64,000 nucleotides of DNA. It comes from Angelakisella sp. (GTDB lineage: Bacteria > Bacillota > Clostridia > Oscillospirales > Ruminococcaceae). This document shows positions 8,763 to 17,966 of this stretch, one piece after another. A program made the position numbers and the translations under genes. Within the stretch, counting starts at the first letter, position 1, and each line of letters starts with the position of its first letter. The stretch covers positions 24,206-88,205 of the forward strand of contig JAHHTQ010000005.1 in the NCBI GenBank assembly GCA_020024555.1, written 5' to 3'. The notes beneath the pieces were generated by a model. It was not told the origin of the DNA. It did no database searches and worked only from the letters and a program-made list of their open reading frames with translations.

Positions 8763-9497
8763 ATGAATATAGCTTTTTATACAGGCGTAAGCGGTTTGAT
8801 GGCGTTTCAAGAACATATGGATATAACAGCACATAATATATCTAACTCTAATACTCCGGGTTATAAATCCGGTCGTTCTTCTTTTACTGATTTAATATAT
8901 ACAGAAATGGATTTGCGTGCAGGTGAGACAAAGAAAAACGGTCATGGAGCAAAAGTAGGCGCGGTAGATGTAAATTTTACACAAGCAGGTATTAATATGA
9001 CAGGCAGACAACTTGATTTTGCCATTGTTGGAGACGGCTTTTTTGCGCTTGAAAATGAAGATGGCATAAAATATACACGTAATGGTGCTTTCGGTATATC
9101 GGTTGAAGGGAAAAACGGATTTTTAACATCTCTTTCAGACGGTTCATACGTGCTGGATAACAGAGGCAAAAGAATAAAATTAAGACGAGATGAAGATACT
9201 GGAACTTTTAATATAAATAATGTGCACGAAAGAATAGGTGTGTTTACTTTTGATAATCCTTACGGTTTGGCAAGAGCGGAAGCGTCAAGTTTTACAGAAA
9301 CAGAAACTTCCGGAATAGCAAAGGATATAACAGGCTCATCACTATATGAAATGCGTGGTGGCTCGTTGGAATTTTCAGGCACAAGCCTTACTGATGAAAT
9401 GATAAATATTATACAATCGCAAAGAGCTTATCAAATGAGCTCAAAGGTTGTACGTTCCGCTGATGAAATGGAAGAACTTATCAATAATTTAAGATAA
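8763..9497 (+). CDS. flagellar hook-basal body protein, FlgG/FlgF family (FlhP-like)
   Basis: A 244-residue paralogue of the preceding gene. It has ITAHNISNSNTPGYKSGR near the N-terminus, LDFAIVGDGFFAL in the centre, and a C-terminal motif ending LTDEMINIIQSQRAYQMSSK. The short spacing (50 bases) and ggagg ribosome site put it in the same transcript. Which of the two is the distal rod protein FlgG and which is FlgF-like cannot be fixed by eye. Confidence 0.9.
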   Translation: MNIAFYTGVSGLMAFQEHMDITAHNISNSNTPGYKSGRSSFTDLIYTEMDLRAGETKKNGHGAKVGAVDVNFTQAGINMTGRQLDFAIVGDGFFALENEDGIKYTRNGAFGISVEGKNGFLTSLSDGSYVLDNRGKRIKLRRDEDTGTFNINNVHERIGVFTFDNPYGLARAEASSFTETETSGIAKDITGSSLYEMRGGSLEFSGTSLTDEMINIIQSQRAYQMSSKVVRSADEMEELINNLR

Positions 9498-9542
9498 ATA
9501 AGATAAAAACTAAAAATGTAAAGTGGTATATAGGGTGGTAAT

Positions 9543-10175
9543 ATGAGTATAGATAAAATTGATAATTTAAATGAAATGCATATTGATGTATTGAGAGAAT
9601 TGGGAAATATCGGCTCAGGAAATGCTGCAACATCAATTTCTGCTATGCTTTCAAAACCGGTTAATATTTCTGTTCCTATAATAAGTATAGTAGATTATAA
9701 TCAAGCGACAGAGATGTTGGGAGGGCCGGAAAATACTCTTGTAGGATTACTGCTCATGCTGGAAGGTGATGTTAGAGGTATTATGATGTTCTTGCTTGAA
9801 AAAGATTTTGCGCATCTGATACTTAACAGTTTATTGGGTCAAAATTTAAAAAGTTTTGAAGAAGTTGATGAGATGGGTCTGTCTGCATTAAAAGAGATAG
9901 GTAACATAATGGCGGCATCATACGTAAATGCTATATCATCAATGACAGGTATGTCAATAGATATATCTGTTCCTGAAATTTCGATTGATATGGTTGGCGC
10001 AATGCTTACAGTTCCACTTATACATTTTTCGTCAGTCAGTGACAAATTAATATTTATACAAGACAAGTTTTGTGGAGGAACAGACAGTGCAGAAGATGCG
10101 CAGAGTCATATACTACTTTTGCCGGAGGTTGATTCTCTAAATAATATGATGGAGAAGCTGGGGTTGAGTATATGA
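9543..10175 (+). CDS. cheC: chemotaxis phosphatase CheC
   Basis: A 210-residue CheC protein with two CheC/FliY-type active-site motifs: LRELGNIGSGNAATS with Glu19 and Asn22, and LKEIGNIMAASYVNA with Glu118 and Asn121. CheC dephosphorylates CheY-P and binds CheD in the adaptation system of Gram-positive bacteria. The start follows agggtggtaat. Its stop overlaps the cheD start (ATGA), so the two partners should be translationally coupled. Confidence 0.96.
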   Translation: MSIDKIDNLNEMHIDVLRELGNIGSGNAATSISAMLSKPVNISVPIISIVDYNQATEMLGGPENTLVGLLLMLEGDVRGIMMFLLEKDFAHLILNSLLGQNLKSFEEVDEMGLSALKEIGNIMAASYVNAISSMTGMSIDISVPEISIDMVGAMLTVPLIHFSSVSDKLIFIQDKFCGGTDSAEDAQSHILLLPEVDSLNNMMEKLGLSI

Positions 10176-10660
10176 ATGAAAAATTAGTGACAGTAGGAAT
10201 AGCGGATTGCAATGTTGTAAAAGGCACAGGAAAACTGGTAACATACGCGTTAGGTTCATGTGTCGGTATATGTTTATATGATGCTAATTCTCGTGTTGCC
10301 GGTTTAGCACATATAATGCTTCCCGATAGTAAAGCTTTATCACAAAATACACAAACAAAAAAGTTTGCGGATACATGTATAGTAGAACTTGTTAAGATGA
10401 TGGAGCAACTTGGAGCAAAAAAAATTTTTATTAAGGCAAAGATTGCGGGAGGAGCGCAAATGTTTGCCGTTAAATCCAATTCTGAAATTGCAAATATTGG
10501 CGCAAGAAATGTAGAGGCGGTTAAGAAAACATTAGCCTCTCTGTCAATACCTATTATAGCAGAAGATACAGGATTAAATTATGGAAGAACACAGTACTTT
10601 GATGTCGAAACAGGACAAATGATTATCAAATCAGGATTAAACGGAACAAAGGTCTTTTAA
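10172..10660 (+). CDS. cheD: chemoreceptor glutamine deamidase CheD
   Basis: A 162-residue CheD with the catalytic Cys30 in LGSCVGICLYD and His47 in GLAHIMLP. It deamidates glutamines on chemoreceptors and is regulated by CheC. It overlaps cheC by four bases. The receptor at 13858-15630 is a possible substrate. Confidence 0.96.
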   Translation: MNEKLVTVGIADCNVVKGTGKLVTYALGSCVGICLYDANSRVAGLAHIMLPDSKALSQNTQTKKFADTCIVELVKMMEQLGAKKIFIKAKIAGGAQMFAVKSNSEIANIGARNVEAVKKTLASLSIPIIAEDTGLNYGRTQYFDVETGQMIIKSGLNGTKVF

Positions 10661-10730
10661 TTAAATAATAGTATAAATTTTGGGTAACTTTATATTTTGA
10701 TCTTTGTAAAAACAGATGGAGAGAAGAATT

Positions 10731-12155
10731 ATGGAACAGTTTGAAAAAATAAATGAAAATGTTGAAGATATATTTACACCCACAGATGCTGATGCAACTG
10801 TAAATGTAAGTGCTGATAAAATGATGGCTTCAATTTTTGTATTTTCTCCTAAACATGGAGGTCAAGATATTAGTGAAATTAAATTGAGAGAAGCTCTTAA
10901 TTTAAAAGGTGTGGTTTTTGGAATAAATGAGGATTTACTTAAAGATATAGTAAGTAAAAAAATGTATAATGAAGAAATCACTATTGCAAAAGCCAAACAG
11001 AAAACAGATGGAACAGATGCTTTTATAGAAGAATATTTTGAACACGAGTTAAAGTTAGAGCCGTTTAAGAATCCTGATGGAACAGTGGATTTTAAAACTC
11101 TTAATATTATACGTGAAGTTAAAATGGGAGTTTTAATCGCAAAGAAGACGCCTGCAACACAGGGTGTAGACGGAACTACTGTTTTGGGAACACCTATTGT
11201 TGCAAGACAAGGCAAAGATATTAATATACAAGTAGGTGAAAATACAAGAATAACCGATGACGGATTGGAATTATATACAAATGCAAAAGGAAATCTTGTA
11301 TATAAAGGCAATAGGTTTAATGTTGAAACATTGTTTATTGTAGATGGTAATGTTGATAATAACACAGGTAACCTTATTTTCAGTGGAGATATATTGGTTA
11401 AAGGTGATGTTTTTGAAGGATATACAATCAAGGCAAAAGGTCAGGTACATGTTAAAGGCGGTGTGCAAGGCGGTATTATCCAAGCAGGCGGAGATGTCAT
11501 TGTTGACGGTGGTTTTAATGGAATGACTGATGGCGAAATTACCTCAAAACATAATATTAAAGCTAAATTTTTGCAAAACTGTAAAGCAAACGCTCAGGGA
11601 AATATTGAGGCAGAGGCAGTAATAAATTCTTATGTAAACTGTAACGGCGACCTTATTGTAACAAGTAATAAAGGTGTAATAACCGGAGGTAAATGTAATG
11701 TTTTGCATAGAGTGGAAGCAAAAGTTATAGGTTCGGAGATAAATACGCCTACACGTATAAATATTGGTGTTTCACCGCAACTTTTAGAAGAAAAGAATAG
11801 TTTGAACAGTGAAATATTAAAGATAAATGAAAATAATGATTTGATTGAGAAAAACTTAAAATTTATAGAATATGCGGTAGCGCATGGAGAGTCATTGGGA
11901 AAGTACAAAGAAACACGTGATGTTTGCAGTAAACAAAAGATAATAAATATGATAAACTTATCAAAACATAACAAACGTCTGGAAGAAATAAATAATATTA
12001 TAGAAGAAAGTAATGTTGGTTCAGAGGTTAGGGCATCGCAGGTATTTCCTTCAACAAAGATAAGTTTTGCATCAATTTCAACAGTTGTAAAAAAAGAGAT
12101 AGCAAGAGCTGTTTTTAGAGTAGAAGATGGTGAAATTAAAGTTTCAACGTTCTGA
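10731..12155 (+). CDS. FapA / DUF342 family protein
   Basis: About 474 residues. The centre is a right-handed beta-helix-like repeat of Gly/Val-rich units (GNVDNNTGNLIFSGDILVKG, GQVHVKGGVQGGII, GDVIVDGGFNG), as in DUF342/FapA proteins. The C-terminal third is a probable coiled coil (LLEEKNSLNSEILKINENND). DUF342 genes often sit beside sigD/cheCD in Clostridia, but the function is not established; a surface- or polysaccharide-linked role is inference. I chose ATG 10731, 8 bases after ggagag. Confidence 0.85.
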   Translation: MEQFEKINENVEDIFTPTDADATVNVSADKMMASIFVFSPKHGGQDISEIKLREALNLKGVVFGINEDLLKDIVSKKMYNEEITIAKAKQKTDGTDAFIEEYFEHELKLEPFKNPDGTVDFKTLNIIREVKMGVLIAKKTPATQGVDGTTVLGTPIVARQGKDINIQVGENTRITDDGLELYTNAKGNLVYKGNRFNVETLFIVDGNVDNNTGNLIFSGDILVKGDVFEGYTIKAKGQVHVKGGVQGGIIQAGGDVIVDGGFNGMTDGEITSKHNIKAKFLQNCKANAQGNIEAEAVINSYVNCNGDLIVTSNKGVITGGKCNVLHRVEAKVIGSEINTPTRINIGVSPQLLEEKNSLNSEILKINENNDLIEKNLKFIEYAVAHGESLGKYKETRDVCSKQKIINMINLSKHNKRLEEINNIIEESNVGSEVRASQVFPSTKISFASISTVVKKEIARAVFRVEDGEIKVSTF

Positions 12156-12201
12156 TTTTGGGGTTGATTGAATAAAATATATAAAGAAATACAGTATTAT
12201 A

Positions 12202-12528
12202 TTGATTAAACACATTAAAATTTTTTTTGTTATAGGTATTATTATTTTTTTCTTATATTTTTTTAATATAGGTTGTCCGATAAGATATTTCATAGGCTAT
12301 CCTTGTCCGACCTGTGGTATAACCAGGTCTATATTATGTCTTTTAAGATTGGACTTCAAAGGATTTATATATTATAATCCTATGACAGTTATTATTATAT
12401 TGGCTTTTATTTTGGCAATTCATAGAAAAATAATACCTATTAATAAAAAATTGGTTGATGTCTTGGTTTGCATTATGGCTTTGCTTATTTTTATTGTGTA
12501 TATAATAAGATTTAATAATATACCATAG
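12202..12528 (+). CDS. DUF2752 family small membrane protein
   Basis: A 108-residue protein with about three hydrophobic helices and the DUF2752 core: YPCPTCGITRSILCLLRLDF followed by YYNP. The CPTCG pair of cysteines sits at the edge of the first helix. The function of the family is unknown. The TTG start lacks a strong ribosome site, so the N-terminus is uncertain. DUF2752 and TM2 genes are often neighbours, as here. Confidence 0.82.
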   Translation: MIKHIKIFFVIGIIIFFLYFFNIGCPIRYFIGYPCPTCGITRSILCLLRLDFKGFIYYNPMTVIIILAFILAIHRKIIPINKKLVDVLVCIMALLIFIVYIIRFNNIP

Positions 12529-12602
12529 AGTACTAAGCTTATAATTAACTTATAAAAGAAAAAGCGGTGTTTTAATTTAATGATTTTTGGGGAGGTATTA
12601 TT

Positions 12603-12938
12603 ATGAATCAGCAAAAAATCGATATGTTTATACTGGCAAATCAAAAATATTTTCCGCCTGAAAAAATTATGTATATTCGTGATAGATTATCAATGATAGA
12701 TGAATCAAAATGGATATTGATTTCAGCAGTTGAATTTAAAGATCCAACACTTATTTTGGTTCTCTCTATACTATTCGGTTATTTGGGAATAGATAGATTT
12801 ATATTGGGTGATATTGGTATGGGTATATTAAAACTTCTAACAGGTGGTTTATGCGGTATACTGACTATTATTGATTGGTTTATTATTATGAACAAAACAA
12901 GGGAACTTAACTTTAATAATTTTATGGCAGTATTGTAA
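12603..12938 (+). CDS. TM2 domain membrane protein, copy A
   Basis: A 111-residue protein. The N-terminal ~45 residues are soluble; the rest is a TM2 domain of two helices joined by a short loop (SILFGYLGIDRFILGDIGMG, GGLCGILTIIDWFIIMN), with the usual Gly-x-x-Gly-x-Asp-Arg-Phe core. The ribosome site is ggggaggt. It is about 73% identical to the next gene by hand alignment. The role of TM2 proteins in bacteria is unknown. Confidence 0.88.
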   Translation: MNQQKIDMFILANQKYFPPEKIMYIRDRLSMIDESKWILISAVEFKDPTLILVLSILFGYLGIDRFILGDIGMGILKLLTGGLCGILTIIDWFIIMNKTRELNFNNFMAVL

Positions 12939-12951
12939 TAAAAGTAATTTT

Positions 12952-12987
12952 AGTATGTGTAAGTTTTATTTACACATACTTTTTTTG
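12952..12987 (+). terminator. Rho-independent terminator after TM2 copy A
   Basis: An 11-bp perfect stem agtatgtgtaa / ttacacatact with a 7-base loop, followed by a run of seven to eight T. It separates the two TM2 paralogues. Confidence 0.88.
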
Positions 12988-13035
12988 CGTTTTTATAAAA
13001 TTAGTAAATTTTTATAATATTTTTCTCGTAGAATG

Positions 13036-13064
13036 TTGATTTTTATATAATTTAATGGTATAAT
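13036..13064 (+). promoter_or_regulatory. sigma-A type promoter for TM2 copy B
   Basis: TTGATT at 13036-13041, a 17-base spacer and a perfect TATAAT at 13059-13064. With the upstream terminator this makes the second TM2 gene an independent transcription unit. Confidence 0.75.
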
Positions 13065-13135
13065 ATGGTAAAAATATAATTATATTATATTATAGTATTT
13101 TATTATAAAATTTAATTATAAAGAGGGGTATTATT

Positions 13136-13471
13136 ATGGATCAACAAAAGATTGATATGTTTATGCTGACAAATCAAAAATTCTTCCCTGCGGACAAAAT
13201 GATTTATATTCGTGAGAGACTTTCAACTCTTGATGAAGGAAAATGGGCAATGATTTCAACAGTTGAATTTAAAGATCCAACACTGATTTTGATTATCTCT
13301 ATATTCTTGGGTTCTTTGGGTATAGATAGATTTATGATAGGCGATGTTGGTATGGGTATATTAAAATTATTAACCGCTGGTCTATGTGGTATATTGACTA
13401 TTATTGACTGGTTTATAATAATGAATAAAGTAAAAGAACTTAACTTTAATACTTTAATGACAATATTGTAA
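13136..13471 (+). CDS. TM2 domain membrane protein, copy B
   Basis: A 111-residue paralogue of the gene at 12603, same length and domain order, with the strongest conservation in EFKDPTLIL, LGIDRF and GLCGILTIIDWFIIMNK. Differences are mostly conservative. It has its own promoter and terminator and a strong agaggggt ribosome site, so the pair is a tandem duplication whose copies are regulated separately. Confidence 0.88.
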   Translation: MDQQKIDMFMLTNQKFFPADKMIYIRERLSTLDEGKWAMISTVEFKDPTLILIISIFLGSLGIDRFMIGDVGMGILKLLTAGLCGILTIIDWFIIMNKVKELNFNTLMTIL

Positions 13472-13567
13472 TATTTTTTGTATGTCGATTTATATTTTTA
13501 CATAGCATATTATATTTAAAAATAACTTGTATTTTGAAAAGTAGTATTATTAATGTATATTATAAAT

Positions 13568-13620
13568 ATAAAGATGCTCTACCTATGTGTATTGGGTAGA
13601 GCATCTTTATGTTTGGTTTT
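13568..13620 (+). terminator. terminator after TM2 copy B
   Basis: A 16-bp stem (13568-13583 with 13595-13610, ataaagatgctctacc / ggtagagcatctttat), loop of 11 bases, followed by a T-rich tract broken by G. Within 13472-13857 I see only this hairpin and the promoter of the next gene; no coding sequence. Confidence 0.8.
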
Positions 13621-13710
13621 TGTTTTTCTTTTCGTTAAATAAATTTATGTATTGCGTTTTTTCTTCATTTTCTTTTGTGAATATTTTTCCAATAAATGCG
13701 TCACATTTTG

Positions 13711-13739
13711 TTGCTTTTTAAAATATAAGGTGTTATAAT
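13711..13739 (+). promoter_or_regulatory. promoter of the chemoreceptor gene
   Basis: TTGCTT at 13711-13716, 17-base spacer, TATAAT at 13734-13739, ~118 bases before the start codon. I looked for a sigma-28 box (TAAA-N15-GCCGATAA) here and found no good match, so this receptor may be expressed from the main sigma factor. Confidence 0.6.
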
Positions 13740-13857
13740 TTAACATAGTATCAATAAATATAAAAAAAGTGTGGTTTTCTCGGAAATTGTACTTTTAATA
13801 ATGTAGTCGATTATTTAATTAATTAAAAGTAATCATCATATTATAGGAGTGAGGCAA

Positions 13858-15630
13858 ATGAAAAATTTAAAGATTAGAAATAAATTTTTAGTAGTTTTTG
13901 GCGTAATAATAGCTGTTTTATTGGTAATTACTACATTATCCTCAGTTGCATTTAAAATAACTGGCGGTAACTTTCAGAACTTTTATGATAATAGCTATAA
14001 ATTAATGACCAGAACATACGATATGAGAATAAGTATGGAATCAGCTATGAAAAATATTTTGAGTACCATTAGTGCGGATTCGCAGTCAGAGGTACAAAAA
14101 TTTATTGATGCAGCAAATAAAGCTTTGGGATTGATAAAAGAGAACTATGAGTATTTAAAAGAAAATGCAACACCGGAAGTTAAGAAACTTAATGAAGATT
14201 TGAATTCAATCCTTTTAAATACAGGAACTGTTAAAGAAAGACTTTTCAGTTTGGCTCTGCAAAACAGAGATCAGGAAGCAAAAACAGTATTTTTCCTCCA
14301 ATATCAACCGGAACTAATTAAAGCTGGGTTAATACTTAAACAAATAGATGATATTTCAACTGAAAATGCTGATAACAACTTTACACAGAATCAGTCTTAT
14401 TTAAATATGAGGCTATATTTTATTGTAGCTCTTGCGGTATTAGGCGTTATCTTTGTATTATTGTTGGTACTATATCTGACAAAGATAATCACAACTCCAA
14501 TAAAGCAGATAGAAAATGTTGTAACTGAGATGAGTAAAGGTAGTCTAAATGTTGATATAGATTATATTGCAAAAGACGAACTGGGTAATCTTGCATCAAA
14601 CGTACATATATTGGTAGCAAGCTTAAAGTCTGTTGTTGACGATATTACTTATTCTTTAAACGAAATGGCAGAGGGTAATTTCAGTATATCAAGTAAAGAT
14701 GAAGGTAAATATATAGGTGATTATAAGCCTCTGCTTGTTTCTATGAAAAATATAAATAAGAAATTAAGTGATACTCTATATAATATAAGGGTGTCAGCAG
14801 AGCAAGTTAATACAGGCGCGGATCAAGTTTCTTCCGGCGCGCAAGCGTTATCACAAGGCGCAACTGAACAGGCAAGCGCAATAGAAGAACTATCGGCAAC
14901 AATAATTGAAATTTCTTCAAAAATTAAGGCAAATGCCGATAATGCCGTTTATGCAGGAAGTATATCGGAACAAGCAGGTGTTAGTGTTCAAGACAGTAAT
15001 GAAAAGATGGGTGAACTGACAAATGCAATGCAAAATATTACTGATATTTCAAATGAAATCAGTAAAATTATTAAAACTATTGATGATATTGCTTTCCAAA
15101 CAAATATACTTGCGCTCAATGCGGCAGTAGAGGCGGCGCGCGCGGGCGAAGCAGGTAAAGGTTTTGCGGTTGTTGCTGATGAAGTACGTAATTTGGCGCA
15201 AAAATCCGCTGAGGCTGCGAAAAATACAACTATATTGATAGAAAATACAGTTGATGCAGTTAATAACGGTAATAAACTGGCAAATGAAACGGCTGAATCA
15301 CTGTCAAAAGTTGTTGAAAACGTAACAAACATCAATAATAAGATTAAAGAGATTGCAAATGCGTCAGAAGAACAAGCAAGCGCTGTTAATCAAATAACAC
15401 TTGGTGTTGAGCAGATTTCAGCAGTCGTACAGACTAACTCTGCTACATCTGAGGAAAGCGCCGCATCAAGTCAGGAATTATCAGGACAGGCAAATATTCT
15501 TAAAAATTTGGTAGAAAAATTCAAATTGATGAATGATACAGCAAGCGCATATAATCCAACAATTAATTATAACAATACAGAAGACAATTTTTATAGTCAA
15601 ACATATTCACCGGACGGAAGCAAATATTGA
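13858..15630 (+). CDS. methyl-accepting chemotaxis protein
   Basis: A 590-residue chemoreceptor. It has an N-terminal transmembrane helix (~residues 8-30), a periplasm-side four-helix-type ligand domain (~35-180), a second helix (RLYFIVALAVLGVIFVLLLV), a HAMP domain (LTKIITTPIKQIENVV), and a long signalling coiled coil with the hairpin tip DIAFQTNILALNAAVEAARAG and GKGFAVVADEVRNLAQ. It signals to CheA/CheW, which are not in this window. ATG 13858 follows ataggagtgagg. No C-terminal pentapeptide tether is evident. Confidence 0.95.
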   Translation: MKNLKIRNKFLVVFGVIIAVLLVITTLSSVAFKITGGNFQNFYDNSYKLMTRTYDMRISMESAMKNILSTISADSQSEVQKFIDAANKALGLIKENYEYLKENATPEVKKLNEDLNSILLNTGTVKERLFSLALQNRDQEAKTVFFLQYQPELIKAGLILKQIDDISTENADNNFTQNQSYLNMRLYFIVALAVLGVIFVLLLVLYLTKIITTPIKQIENVVTEMSKGSLNVDIDYIAKDELGNLASNVHILVASLKSVVDDITYSLNEMAEGNFSISSKDEGKYIGDYKPLLVSMKNINKKLSDTLYNIRVSAEQVNTGADQVSSGAQALSQGATEQASAIEELSATIIEISSKIKANADNAVYAGSISEQAGVSVQDSNEKMGELTNAMQNITDISNEISKIIKTIDDIAFQTNILALNAAVEAARAGEAGKGFAVVADEVRNLAQKSAEAAKNTTILIENTVDAVNNGNKLANETAESLSKVVENVTNINNKIKEIANASEEQASAVNQITLGVEQISAVVQTNSATSEESAASSQELSGQANILKNLVEKFKLMNDTASAYNPTINYNNTEDNFYSQTYSPDGSKY

Positions 15631-15653
15631 TAAAACTTTTGAATTATAATAAA

Positions 15654-15696
15654 AAAATCCTATTTTATGATTTTAAATATCATAGAATAGGATTTT
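15654..15696. terminator. bidirectional terminator between chemoreceptor and deacetylase genes
   Basis: A 17-bp stem (15654-15670 with 15680-15696, aaaatcctattttatga / tcatagaataggatttt, one G-T pair). A-run and T-run lie on either side, so it can stop both converging transcripts. Confidence 0.85.
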
Positions 15697-15703
15697 CCTC
15701 TAT

Positions 15704-16597
15704 TTATGCAAAATTCTTTTCAATTATGTTTTTTAAGCTTATAGTATCTGAGCGAATATATCTGGGTATTCTGTAAAGACAACTGTCATCAAATTTCTTT
15801 GCTGTAAACTTTTTGTCGCAAGCATCTAAACTGGCAAGAAATCCCATATCTATGATACATTTATAGCTGTCTTTACTTATTCTGCCGAATGGATAAGTAT
15901 AGGCAACAGGTTTAAATCCCACGTTTTTATAAAATAAATCTTGTGTTTTGGTAGCGTCTTCCGTAAATATTCTTTGGTATTCTTCATTACTTTCGTTATA
16001 TTTTTTTTCAGAACCCTTCCTACCCTTATTTAAACTGTGCATATCATAGCTGTGATTTAAAAATTCCACATAGCCACTCTTTTGCATTTCATCAATATGT
16101 TCCCAATTTAAACTTGCATAACTTTCGTGGGTATCTATGGTTTTGGTATACTTTTCAGCCTCCGAACCTATAACTGATATTGTTCCACATTCATTATATT
16201 TTTTTAAGAGAGGAAAAGCGTTAAGATAATTATTATAATATCCATCATCAAAAGTAAGCAGTATAGGTTTATCCGGCAGTTTAGTTCCTTTTTTTACATA
16301 GTTTATTATATCTATTAAAAAAACAGTTTTGTATCCGTTTTTTTGCAGATATATAATGTCATTTTCAAGCGCCTTTGGTGTTATTACATATTTATTTTGT
16401 TTATTTGAATTACTGTATATTGAATGATACATTATTACGGGAATGGTTATACTGTCACGATTATCGGTAAGTTCTTTAATATTAATGCTTTCGGTGGTTA
16501 TTACCTGAGAATCAAACATTACTATAAAAAAGATTAGTATCACTAAAATACATATAATTAAAGATACAGTAAATTTAAATATTTTTTTGGTTTTCAC
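15704..16597 (-). CDS. membrane-anchored polysaccharide deacetylase
   Basis: A 297-residue NodB-family (CE4) deacetylase with an N-terminal signal anchor (~8-30). The metal site is visible: LTFDDGY (motif 1, ~residue 115), NHSYDMHS (motif 2, IcaB/PgaB-like His spacing) and YTYPFGR (motif 3). It probably removes acetyl groups from peptidoglycan or an exopolysaccharide outside the membrane. The GTG start follows gaggag. It is divergent from the carboxypeptidase gene, sharing a ~140-base promoter region. Confidence 0.9.
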   Translation of the reverse strand: MKTKKIFKFTVSLIICILVILIFFIVMFDSQVITTESINIKELTDNRDSITIPVIMYHSIYSNSNKQNKYVITPKALENDIIYLQKNGYKTVFLIDIINYVKKGTKLPDKPILLTFDDGYYNNYLNAFPLLKKYNECGTISVIGSEAEKYTKTIDTHESYASLNWEHIDEMQKSGYVEFLNHSYDMHSLNKGRKGSEKKYNESNEEYQRIFTEDATKTQDLFYKNVGFKPVAYTYPFGRISKDSYKCIIDMGFLASLDACDKKFTAKKFDDSCLYRIPRYIRSDTISLKNIIEKNFA

Positions 16598-16739
16598 TCT
16601 AAAATACTCCTCTAAAATAAATATATTAATAATACAGTATATATAATAAGAACCTAAAATATACTGAATTTTTTACAAAGTGAAATCATATATTATGATA
16701 AGGTATTTAATAAATCTTTTGTATGGAGGGTGTTTTCGT

Positions 16740-17966
16740 GTGAAAAAAATAATTTCTATATGTATTGCTCTTTTTATATGTATGTCAAATATAGATGTCG
16801 CAATGTGTAGTGAAATAGGTGGAACAAATTTTGAGGAGAATGTAGAGGTAAACGTACCTGTCTATAAAGTACAAAAAGAAATAGATGACGCAAAAAACAT
16901 CTCTCCGGAAAATAAACTGCCTGTTAAATCAGCAATATTAATTGAACAGAATACGGGAAAAGTATTATTGGAACAAGATGCGGATATAAAATTACCACCC
17001 GCATCTGTTACGAAGATAATGACACTGTTACTGGTTATGGAGGCGCTGGATAGTAAGAAAATATCGCTTAATGATAAGGTTACCTGTTCCGAAAATGCTT
17101 CGCAATATGGAGGAAGTCAAATATGGTTAAAACCGAATGAAGTAATGACTGTAGACGATTTGATAAAAGCCACAGCTATTGCAAGCGCAAACGATGCGAC
17201 GGTATGTTTGGCAGAATATCTTGCAGGAAGCGAAGATGCCTTTATTGCAGAGATGAATAAAAAAGCGCAGGAACTTGGTATGAAGAATACAACTTTTAAG
17301 TGCATAGAGGGACTCGATACAGAGGGACACCTAACAACAGCAAGGGATATTTCCATTATGTCAAGGGAACTTATGAAACATACAACAATAAAGAATTATA
17401 CAACAGTTTGGATGGATTCATTAAGAAACGGTGAAACACAGCTTGTAAATACAAATAGATTGGTAAGATTTTATGAGGGAGCGACAGGACTGAAAACAGG
17501 AACAACAAGCGGTGCGGGTAGCTGTATTTCGGCGACTGCCACAAGAAACGGATTGGATTTGGTAGCGGTTATTATGGGCGCTGATACCAGTGATTTGAGG
17601 TTTTCAACAGCGAGGGGTCTTTTGGATTGGGGTTTTGCAAACTATACAAATATAAAGGTAGAGCCACAACCACTGGAACCTATTACGGTAAAAGGCGGAA
17701 CACAGGAAACCTGTAATATAAAAGCTATGATACCGCAAGGGATAGTTGTAAATAAAAATGATGCGGAGCTTATAACGCAAAATTTTGAGTTGCCTGAATT
17801 TATAGAAGCGCCACTTGCTATGGGTGACGAGATAGGAACTCTTACAATAAAAGTTGGTGAAGAAGAATATATGAAATGTCCTATAGTGTGCGAGGAAGAT
17901 GTGCCAAAAATGACATTTGGTTTTGCTCTCAAAAATATATTTTCACAGTTATTTAAACTGTCTTGA
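16740..17966 (+). CDS. D-alanyl-D-alanine carboxypeptidase (PBP5/DacF family)
   Basis: A ~408-residue penicillin-binding protein that trims the terminal D-Ala from peptidoglycan stems. It has a signal peptide, the SxxK motif (PPASVTKIMT), the SxN-type motif (IASANDAT) and the KTG triad (GLKTGTTSGAGS), then a PBP5 C-terminal beta domain. I chose GTG 16740 with ggaggg at 16725; the in-frame ATG at 16680 has no ribosome site and would give a non-signal-like N-terminus. The C-terminal end (FALKNIFSQLFKLS) resembles the amphipathic membrane anchor of this family. Confidence 0.92.
   Translation: MKKIISICIALFICMSNIDVAMCSEIGGTNFEENVEVNVPVYKVQKEIDDAKNISPENKLPVKSAILIEQNTGKVLLEQDADIKLPPASVTKIMTLLLVMEALDSKKISLNDKVTCSENASQYGGSQIWLKPNEVMTVDDLIKATAIASANDATVCLAEYLAGSEDAFIAEMNKKAQELGMKNTTFKCIEGLDTEGHLTTARDISIMSRELMKHTTIKNYTTVWMDSLRNGETQLVNTNRLVRFYEGATGLKTGTTSGAGSCISATATRNGLDLVAVIMGADTSDLRFSTARGLLDWGFANYTNIKVEPQPLEPITVKGGTQETCNIKAMIPQGIVVNKNDAELITQNFELPEFIEAPLAMGDEIGTLTIKVGEEEYMKCPIVCEEDVPKMTFGFALKNIFSQLFKLS

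Noticed and set aside
13770..13815. Sigma-28 promoter for the chemoreceptor (tcggaaat, gtcgatta)
   Set aside because: Neither candidate -10 has an acceptable TAAA 15 bases upstream with a good GCCGATAA match.
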